This document shows, in pieces, positions 7,123 to 11,612 of a DNA stretch of 11,612 nt. This DNA comes from Candidatus Omnitrophota bacterium (GTDB lineage: Bacteria > Ratteibacteria > UBA8468 > MWAK01). The notes under the pieces were generated by a model, which saw only the letters and a program-made list of their open reading frames with translations, was not told the DNA's origin and ran no database searches. Each line of letters opens with the position of its first letter. The first letter of the stretch is position 1. The stretch covers positions 1-11,612 of the forward strand of contig JAHJUB010000005.1 of the NCBI GenBank assembly GCA_018829455.1, in the 5' to 3' direction. A program made the position numbers and the translations under genes.

Positions 7123-8097
7123 ATGCGTGAAATTACCTACCGCCAGGCGCTGAACGAAGCGCTGAGCGAAGAAATGGAAAGAGACCAAAGCGTCTTCCTG
7201 ATGGGCGAAGATGTCGCCGTTTACGGGGGCGCTTACGGCGTAACGCTGAACCTGATGCAAAAGTTCGGCGAAAAACGGGTGCGGGACACAGCCATTTCGG
7301 AAGCCGCCATTATCGGCGCCGGACTGGGCGCAGCTATCACCGGTATGCGTCCGGTCGTGGAGATTATGTACATCGATTTTATGGGTATCTGCCTGGAACA
7401 AATTGGCAACCAGGTTGCCAAAATCCGATACATGTTCGGCGGCAAGACCCGGGTCCCGCTTGTCATCCGAACCGAAGGCGGCGCCGGCCGAACTCTGGGT
7501 GCGCACCATTCCCAGAGTCTGGAATCCTGGTTCATCCACGTCCCGGGTCTAAAAGTCATCATGCCGGCAACGCCGGCCGACGCCAAGGGACTGCTCAAAT
7601 CCTCAATCCGGGAAGATAATCCAATTCTCTTTATTGAACATAAGATGCTCTACAACGTTAAAGGGCCGGTCCCGGAGGGCGAATACCTGTTACCGATTGG
7701 CAAAGCGGACGTGAAACGTCCCGGGAAAGACGCAACCGTAATCGCCTATTCCCGAATGCTCTACTCCACCCTTGAAGCAGCCAAAAGACTGGCAGAAGAC
7801 GGAATTGAGGTTGAAGTGATAGACCCGCGCACACTCCTGCCTCTGGACATGGAAACGATTGCCGAATCAGTCCGGAAAACCCACCGGGCAATAATTGTGG
7901 AAGAAGACACCAAAACCGGCGGTACCGGCGCGGAGATTGGAATGCAGATTATGGAAAACTGCTTTGACGAGCTTGACGCGCCGGTCCTGCGCATCGCGGG
8001 CGCAGACATACCGATGCCCAAGAGCGCAGTCCTGGAGAAACTGGCTATTCCCGATGCGGACCGCATCTACCGGGAAATAAAATCCCTGGTTATGTAG
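7123..8097 (+). CDS. 2-oxoacid/acetoin dehydrogenase E1 component, beta subunit
   Basis: E1-beta (PdhB/AcoB type) transketolase-like subunit, 324 aa, full length for the family. It completes the TPP active site with E1-alpha and docks on E2. Seen: GED at 28-30; TAISE with the likely catalytic E60; EIMYIDF; GAHHSQ at 126-131; and the C-terminal transketolase domain with VIDPRTLLPLD and the EEDTKTGGTGAEI block. The start at 7123 is preferred over the tandem ATG at 7120 on Shine-Dalgarno spacing. The protein ends SLVM then TAG, the last codons lying in the repeat at 8093-8146, so the natural end may have been reset slightly by the repeat. Co-directional with E1-alpha (gap about 75 bases, filled by a repeat) and E2, so one operon is likely. 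Confidence 0.92.
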   Translation: MREITYRQALNEALSEEMERDQSVFLMGEDVAVYGGAYGVTLNLMQKFGEKRVRDTAISEAAIIGAGLGAAITGMRPVVEIMYIDFMGICLEQIGNQVAKIRYMFGGKTRVPLVIRTEGGAGRTLGAHHSQSLESWFIHVPGLKVIMPATPADAKGLLKSSIREDNPILFIEHKMLYNVKGPVPEGEYLLPIGKADVKRPGKDATVIAYSRMLYSTLEAAKRLAEDGIEVEVIDPRTLLPLDMETIAESVRKTHRAIIVEEDTKTGGTGAEIGMQIMENCFDELDAPVLRIAGADIPMPKSAVLEKLAIPDADRIYREIKSLVM

Positions 8098-8146
8098 GGG
8101 CTTGATTCATCGAGCCCGCGCGGGTTCCATAAATGGAACCCCTACA
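8093..8146. repeat. GTAG/CTAC double-hairpin repeat (family A, copy 2)
   Basis: TGTAGGGG...CCCCTACA ends. Hairpin 1 has ggcttgat/atcgagcc arms around tc, with one t-g wobble. Hairpin 2 has gggttccat/atggaaccc arms around aa. Compared with copy 1, the stems differ in sequence but still pair. Its TAG (8095-8097) is the E1-beta stop. Confidence 0.9.
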
Positions 8147-8149
8147 ATT

Positions 8150-8153
8150 GAGG
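8150..8153 (+). promoter_or_regulatory. Shine-Dalgarno GAGG for E2
   Basis: GAGG is 7 bases upstream of the ATG at 8161, just after the repeat at 8093-8146. Supports the E2 start. Confidence 0.7.
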
Positions 8154-8160
8154 TAAACCT

Positions 8161-9384
8161 ATGATCAGAGAAATAATCATGCCCAAACTGGGCGAAACGA
8201 TGGAAGAAGGCTATCTCTCCAAATGGTTTAAAGAAGAAGGCCAGAAAGTGGATAAGGGCGAACCGGTTTTTGAAGTAATGAGCGACAAAACCAACTTTGA
8301 AGTAGAATCGATACATTCCGGATTCCTGCGTAAAATCCTGGTCCCGGCCAGCGATAAGGCGATACCGGTTACCTCGGTGGTCGGGTATCTGGCCGACTCC
8401 ATGGAAGAGCCGCTTCCGGCAACTCCTACCCCCCCACCTACACCTCCCACATCAGAAGAAAGTAGGGGCTCGATTCATCGAGCCCGCGGGTCGGATGAAT
8501 CCGACCCCTACATTAACCTCCCCCTTGAGGGGGGAGGTAAGGTGGGGGTGGAAGCAAGACCTTCCGGTCAAATCATCGCTTCGCCCCTCGCCAAGAAACG
8601 CGCCCGGGAAATGGGAGTTGACCTGAGTTCAATTAAGGGAACCGGACCCAACGGCCGGATTACCGAAGAAGACGTGCTGGCAGCGGCGCCAGGAAAGGAA
8701 GAAACGAAACCGGAACCGCCGGGAACCAAAAAAGAGCGGCTGTCACCCCTGCGCCAGATTATCGCGGACCGGTTGAGCAAGAGCAAAACCGAAATTCCCC
8801 ATTACTATCTGCGCAAGGTAATGGACGCAACCAATCTGAAGGTGGTCAGAATACAACTGAAAGAAAAAAATCCGGATATCACCTATACCGACGTCTTAAT
8901 CAAGGCCGTAGCAGAAACCCTGCAAGAATTTCCGGAAATGAACGCCACTTACGAAAACAAGGAATTGACCATTTATCCGGAAATCAATCTGGGATTGGCA
9001 GTTGGCAGGACCGAAGGACTGATTGTGCCTATTCTGAAATCAATCAACCGGAAGGGTTATCAGGAGATTGCGGCGGAACGGAAACGGCTGGTCGCCGCGG
9101 TCCGGGATAATAAAATACTCAGGGAAGACCTTGAGGCCGGCACCTTCACCCTCTCCAACCTTGGCGCTTACGGTCTGGACTCCTTCTACCCGATAATCTA
9201 CCAGCCCCAGGTGGCGATTATGGGTGTGGGCGCCATCCAGGACGGTGTGGTTGCAGTCAATAACAACCCGACAGTCAAGCCGCTTTTAGAAATAACCCTG
9301 GCCTGCGACCACCGGGTCATTGACGGTTCGTACAGCGCCCGGTTCCTACAGAGGTTACAGGAAATAATTAACAATTTGAAATAA
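8161..9384 (+). CDS. Dihydrolipoamide acyltransferase E2 of 2-oxoacid/acetoin dehydrogenase
   Basis: E2 core, 407 aa; transfers the acyl group from lipoamide to CoA and scaffolds the complex. Domains in order: one lipoyl domain at about 1-78 with lipoyl-lysine K43 in MSDKTNFEVES; a Pro/Thr linker at 84-98; a repeat-encoded linker at about 101-132; a peripheral subunit-binding domain at about 138-174 (SPLAKKRAREMGVDL...GTGPNGRITEEDV); and a catalytic domain at about 195-407 ending with D383-H384-R-x2-D388-G, where H384 is the expected catalytic base. The start is supported by a GAGG Shine-Dalgarno 7 bases upstream and by the canonical lipoyl start MIREIIMPKLGE. No E3 dihydrolipoamide dehydrogenase gene follows, so the complex must borrow E3 from elsewhere. 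Acyl specificity is not determinable. Confidence 0.93.
   Translation: MIREIIMPKLGETMEEGYLSKWFKEEGQKVDKGEPVFEVMSDKTNFEVESIHSGFLRKILVPASDKAIPVTSVVGYLADSMEEPLPATPTPPPTPPTSEESRGSIHRARGSDESDPYINLPLEGGGKVGVEARPSGQIIASPLAKKRAREMGVDLSSIKGTGPNGRITEEDVLAAAPGKEETKPEPPGTKKERLSPLRQIIADRLSKSKTEIPHYYLRKVMDATNLKVVRIQLKEKNPDITYTDVLIKAVAETLQEFPEMNATYENKELTIYPEINLGLAVGRTEGLIVPILKSINRKGYQEIAAERKRLVAAVRDNKILREDLEAGTFTLSNLGAYGLDSFYPIIYQPQVAIMGVGAIQDGVVAVNNNPTVKPLLEITLACDHRVIDGSYSARFLQRLQEIINNLK
8462..8512. repeat. Family A double-hairpin repeat (copy 3) inside the E2 linker
   Basis: GTAGGGG...CCCCTACA, with hairpins gggctcgat-tc-atcgagccc and gggtcggat-ga-atccgaccc. It is 51 bp, a multiple of three, and is read in frame as about 17 linker residues (RGSIHRARGSDESDPYI). 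The TAG that acts as a stop in copies 1 and 2 falls out of frame here. Confidence 0.92.
8517..8551. repeat. G-rich palindromic repeat (family G) inside the E2 linker
   Basis: Arms cctccccc (8517-8524) and gggggagg (8530-8537) pair over 8 bp, followed by the tail taaggtgggggtgg. Read in frame as NLPLEGGGKVGVE, directly after repeat copy A3. The tail is roughly complementary to the Pro/Thr-encoding stretch at 8430-8450, so the whole 8430-8551 block may be one composite, but that is uncertain. Confidence 0.7.
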
Positions 9385-9390
9385 AATTTT

Positions 9391-9530
9391 CATTGCGAGC
9401 CCCATCGTTGTAGTTGCCAAGCTTGCTTGGCGTTGTTGTAGTAAAACAGGCGTCTCGCCTGTCATGTAATTAGGGCGTGGCAATCTCATCCTTAAATCGG
9501 GATTGCTTCGTAAACCACACTCGCAATGAC
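9391..9530. repeat. Family C inverted repeat (copy 2), split by a family D insertion
   Basis: Ends CATTGCGAG (9391-9399) and CTCGCAATGAC (9520-9530). The right-hand interior, cgtggcaatctcatcctta and cgggattgc, matches the copy at 5987-6068. The left and right parts are separated by the family D sequence at 9409-9470, which indicates nested insertion. Fills the E2-cysE gap. Confidence 0.85.
9409..9470. repeat. Family D repeat (copy 2), two GTAG-hairpin units
   Basis: Unit 1: GTAG (9410-9413) then gccaagc-tt-gcttggc (9416-9431). Unit 2: GTAG (9438-9441) then acaggcg-tct-cgcctgt (9446-9462). The two units are in direct orientation, unlike the inverted pair at 7043-7100. Confidence 0.82.
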
Positions 9531-9537
9531 CTACTGT

Positions 9538-10197
9538 ATGTTTAAAACAATCAGAGAGGATATTCAGGGTGTTTTCAGCCGGGACCCGGCGGCCCGCAAC
9601 ATCGTTGAAGTCCTGCTCTGCTATCCAGGCCTCCACGCCATCTGGCTGCACCGCATCGCTCATTTCTTCTGGCACACCGGCTCCAGAACTTTCGGCCGAT
9701 TCATCTCCCACTCTAACCGGTTCCTCACCGGCATCGAAATCCACCCCGGCGCCAAAATTGGCCGGCGGTTTTTTATCGACCACGGAATGGGCGTGGTCAT
9801 CGGGGAAACAACTGAAATCGGAGATGACGTCCTCCTCTACCAGGGTGTTGTCCTGGGCGGCACCTCCCTGAAAAAGAAGAAGCGGCACCCAACCCTGGGT
9901 AATAAAGTTGTGGTCGGGACCGGCGCGAAAATCTTGGGTCCGATTACCCTGGGCGACGGCGCGATGGTCGGCGCCGGCTCGGTGGTAGTCAAGGATGTGC
10001 CGGCAGACGCCACCGTAGTGGGCATTCCCGGCCGGATTGTGGAAGAACACCGCAAGATTGGCTTTGACCTGGAACACGGCAAACTGCCGGACCCTTTCGC
10101 CGAACCCCTGCGCATTCTCTTTCAAGAATGCGCCAATCTTCACGAAGAACTGAAGCGCCTGCAGGAGGAAGTGAAGAAAATCCGGGAAAACAAATAG
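9538..10197 (+). CDS. cysE: Serine O-acetyltransferase
   Basis: Acetyl-CoA:L-serine O-acetyltransferase, 219 aa, first step of cysteine synthesis; cytoplasmic left-handed beta-helix enzyme. Length matches the short bacterial (Bacillus-like) form lacking the long N-terminal domain of the E. coli enzyme. Seen: N-terminal helical part (MFKTIREDIQGVFSRDPAARN); hexapeptide repeats from about residue 66 to 165; D81-H82 in FIDHGMGVVIGET, the expected catalytic Asp/His region; KRHPTLG with H117; and a charged C-terminal coiled coil at about 195-219. The start at 9538 is preferred because MFKTIREDI is the typical terminus; the in-frame ATG at 9526 belongs to the end of the upstream repeat. No Shine-Dalgarno is obvious for either. 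No cysK is adjacent. Confidence 0.92.
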   Translation: MFKTIREDIQGVFSRDPAARNIVEVLLCYPGLHAIWLHRIAHFFWHTGSRTFGRFISHSNRFLTGIEIHPGAKIGRRFFIDHGMGVVIGETTEIGDDVLLYQGVVLGGTSLKKKKRHPTLGNKVVVGTGAKILGPITLGDGAMVGAGSVVVKDVPADATVVGIPGRIVEEHRKIGFDLEHGKLPDPFAEPLRILFQECANLHEELKRLQEEVKKIRENK

Positions 10198-10202
10198 GGG
10201 GA
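10197..10202 (+). promoter_or_regulatory. G-rich ribosome binding site for the LysM gene
   Basis: GGGGGA overlaps the last base of the cysE stop and sits 3 bases before the ATG at 10206. Spacing is short, but together with the signal peptide it supports this start. Confidence 0.5.
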
Positions 10203-10205
10203 ACA

Positions 10206-10847
10206 ATGTTTAAAACAATAATTAAAATTGGCCTCTTGTTGGCCGTCGTCTTTTGGGCCGGACTTGCCCAAGCGGACACCTATCGGGTCAAAAGCGGCGA
10301 CACTCTCGGTAAGATTGCCGGTAAATACGGGGTAAGCGTCAGCCGGTTAAAGGCCTGGAACGGATTAAAAAGCAGTCATATTTACGTTGGCCAAAAACTT
10401 CAAATCAACCCGAAAGGAAAGGTAAAAAGCACAGCCGAAAGTAAAAATTATACTCTCCGCAAAGATTACTATATAGTCAAAAAAGGCGATAACCTTTCTA
10501 AGGTTGCCGGCCGCGCCCACACCACCGTCAAGAGCCTGATAAAACTCAACCGCCTGAAGAGCACGGTCGTGCGGCCCGGTCAGCGGCTGCTCATCCGGAC
10601 GCGTAAAGTCGAAAAAAAGCCCCGCTCCGAGACCTATCCGGGCACGCCTCCCCTGATTGAACCCAAGTCAATCATTGAAGGCGAACTCACCTTCTACACG
10701 GTCAAGGAAGGCGAAACACTGGAAATCATCGCCCAGCAGTATGACCTTACTCCGGAGGAAATTCGGGAGGCAAACCTGATGCCGGAAGAGAGCGAAGTGA
10801 AAAAGGGGCAGATTCTGGCCATTCCCCAGAAGGATACAACCGAGTAA
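10206..10847 (+). CDS. Secreted protein with three LysM domains
   Basis: 213 aa, exported. Residues 1-23 form a signal peptide (positive MFKTIIK, hydrophobic GLLLAVVFWAGL, cleavage likely after A21-Q22-A23). Three LysM domains follow: about 25-69 (YRVKSGDTL...VGQKLQI), 88-131 (YIVKKGDNL...PGQRLLI) and 163-206 (YTVKEGETL...KGQILAI). LysM binds N-acetylglucosamine-containing glycans such as peptidoglycan. No catalytic peptidase, amidase or transglycosylase domain is present, so this is probably a wall-binding or adaptor protein. The start at 10206 was chosen over an upstream in-frame ATG at 10128 because the signal peptide begins here and the upstream part overlaps cysE. It lies 8 bases after cysE, so it is probably co-transcribed. 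Exact role unknown. Confidence 0.87.
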   Translation: MFKTIIKIGLLLAVVFWAGLAQADTYRVKSGDTLGKIAGKYGVSVSRLKAWNGLKSSHIYVGQKLQINPKGKVKSTAESKNYTLRKDYYIVKKGDNLSKVAGRAHTTVKSLIKLNRLKSTVVRPGQRLLIRTRKVEKKPRSETYPGTPPLIEPKSIIEGELTFYTVKEGETLEIIAQQYDLTPEEIREANLMPEESEVKKGQILAIPQKDTTE

Positions 10848-10865
10848 ATTTCACGAAAAAATGCT

Positions 10866-10903
10866 CCCTCTACCCTTCGGGGAGAGGGTCAGGGGTGAGG
10901 GGG
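10866..10903. repeat. Family F repeat, 5'-truncated copy
   Basis: Hairpin ccctctaccc / ggggagaggg (one mismatch) around ttc, followed by tcaggggtgaggggg. The latter matches the right arm of the valS repeat, but its left partner (cccctcacc) is missing. Lies in the LysM to isomerase gap. Confidence 0.75.
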
Positions 10904-10912
10904 CAGAAAACA

Positions 10913-10970
10913 TGTAGGGGAGGGGCTCCGCCTACGCTAAAGCTTCGGCGGACGCAGTACGCCCCCTCCC
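10913..10970. repeat. Solo left half of family B repeat
   Basis: TGTAGGGG end, then a hairpin with aggggc / gccccct arms enclosing tccgcc (10926-10931) and ggcgga (10946-10951). The second hairpin and the CCCCTACA end are absent, the converse of the right-half copy at 4872-4902. Confidence 0.8.
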
Positions 10971-10975
10971 GAAAC

Positions 10976-10980
10976 GGAGA
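10976..10980 (+). promoter_or_regulatory. Shine-Dalgarno GGAGA for the isomerase-like gene
   Basis: GGAG begins 9 bases before the ATG at 10985, leaving a 5-base spacer. This decides the start of the partial final gene. Confidence 0.7.
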
Positions 10981-10984
10981 CAAA

Positions 10985-11612
10985 ATGTACGTTTCAATCA
11001 GAGAAGATATTCTGAAGGCGGCCGGATACAAAAGTATTGCGGAAGGGTTAAAAGACCTGTGCCTTGACAGCGTTGAGGTGGAATTTTTCCGGGACTACAC
11101 GGTATATAAACCCGGTTCCTGGGAAAAACTGCAATTGACCAGAGATAACGCCGCCCCGGTTACTGCCGGCGCATTCGGTTCAGCCGAAATCAAAATATGC
11201 GCCTTCCTGCTGCACAATAATTTCAATTGCGCAGACCAGGCCGGCGAAATAAACTGGGTAATCGACGTGGTAAAAACAGCCGACAAATTGCAGATTCCTG
11301 CCATCAGAATTGACGCCATCACAAAAGGCGAGCGGGAGGAGTCCTTTGAAATTAGAATCAACCGCTTCGTTGAGTGTATGAAAAAGGTTCTGGCGGAAAC
11401 AAAAGGAAGCCGCGTTCAACTCGGCATCGAAAACCACGGCGTCCAGGGCAACGACCCGGCGTTTCTGCAACAAGTCATTAAAAGGGTCGGCGATGAGCGG
11501 CTGGGCGTGAACATGGATACCGGCAATTTCTACTGGTACGGCAATCCGATTGCCAAAGTGTATGAAATACTGGAATCCGTGGCTAAATACACCAAACACA
11601 CCCACGTAAAAA
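10985..11612 (+). CDS. Sugar phosphate isomerase/epimerase-like TIM barrel (3' end outside window)
   Basis: Incomplete gene; 209 residues are visible and the frame stays open to the window end. It fits the xylose-isomerase-like / AP endonuclease 2 TIM-barrel superfamily, whose members isomerise or epimerise sugars and inositol derivatives using a divalent metal. Expected metal and substrate ligands are visible: E149 in LGIENHG, D178 in GVNMDTGNFYW and H207 in KHTHVK; earlier strands include IPAIRID (104-110). The usual length is about 250-300 aa, so roughly a quarter is missing. The start is set by a GGAG Shine-Dalgarno. Substrate is unknown; the neighbouring polyol-type dehydrogenases make sugar or polyol metabolism plausible. 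A nuclease of the same fold is less likely given the NMDTGNF block. Confidence 0.8.
   Translation, partial: MYVSIREDILKAAGYKSIAEGLKDLCLDSVEVEFFRDYTVYKPGSWEKLQLTRDNAAPVTAGAFGSAEIKICAFLLHNNFNCADQAGEINWVIDVVKTADKLQIPAIRIDAITKGEREESFEIRINRFVECMKKVLAETKGSRVQLGIENHGVQGNDPAFLQQVIKRVGDERLGVNMDTGNFYWYGNPIAKVYEILESVAKYTKHTHVK

Noticed and set aside
10128..10205. Upstream in-frame extension of the LysM protein
   Set aside because: It overlaps the end of cysE and would bury the clear signal peptide that starts at 10206.
9355..10206. 283-codon open frame on the minus strand opposite cysE
   Set aside because: It is antisense to a well-supported serine O-acetyltransferase, shows no recognisable domain and runs into repeat sequence; an artefact of codon bias.
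1505..10970. CRISPR array from the many short palindromic repeats
   Set aside because: Repeats are dispersed singly between genes, differ in sequence, have no regular spacers, and no cas gene is present.

Overview
The window looks like a chromosomal stretch from an uncultivated bacterium. Housekeeping genes are closely packed, all on the + strand, and fairly GC-rich (sampled lines of the E1-alpha gene reach about 60 % GC). Nearly every intergenic gap is filled with short palindromic repeats. This density of dispersed hairpins is typical of draft genomes from several candidate bacterial phyla. No marker here fixes the phylum, so I assign none.

Layout, left to right: the 3' part of valS (1-1503); a mannitol-1-phosphate 5-dehydrogenase-like gene (1607-2779); an AT-rich restriction-modification pair, methyltransferase then endonuclease (2837-4861); a zinc-dependent medium-chain dehydrogenase (4946-5983); a 2-oxoacid/acetoin dehydrogenase operon of E1-alpha, E1-beta and E2 (6079-9384); a serine O-acetyltransferase (9538-10197); a secreted protein with three LysM domains (10206-10847); and the 5' part of a sugar phosphate isomerase/epimerase-like TIM-barrel gene (10985 to the window end). 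No tRNA, rRNA, CRISPR array, transposase or convincing promoter was found. No gene-free stretch exceeds 300 bases.

The metabolic genes fit carbon and polyol oxidation (two NAD-type dehydrogenases, the TPP/lipoyl complex and a sugar isomerase). The complex lacks its E3 dihydrolipoamide dehydrogenase here, so E3 must come from elsewhere.

Two things stand out. First, the R-M pair begins with an exact 22-bp copy of the start of the downstream zinc dehydrogenase gene. The methyltransferase therefore carries the dehydrogenase N-terminus MKAAMVR, which looks like an insertion or recombination scar that supplied its start codon. Second, several repeat families share one architecture: GTAG, a hairpin, a linker, a second hairpin, then CTAC. 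Their stems show compensatory base changes between copies. This resembles REP-pair (REPIN) elements moved by RAYT transposases. The repeats also enter the genes: they supply stop codons for three genes, supply in-frame upstream ATGs for two, and are read through in-frame inside valS and the E2 linker.
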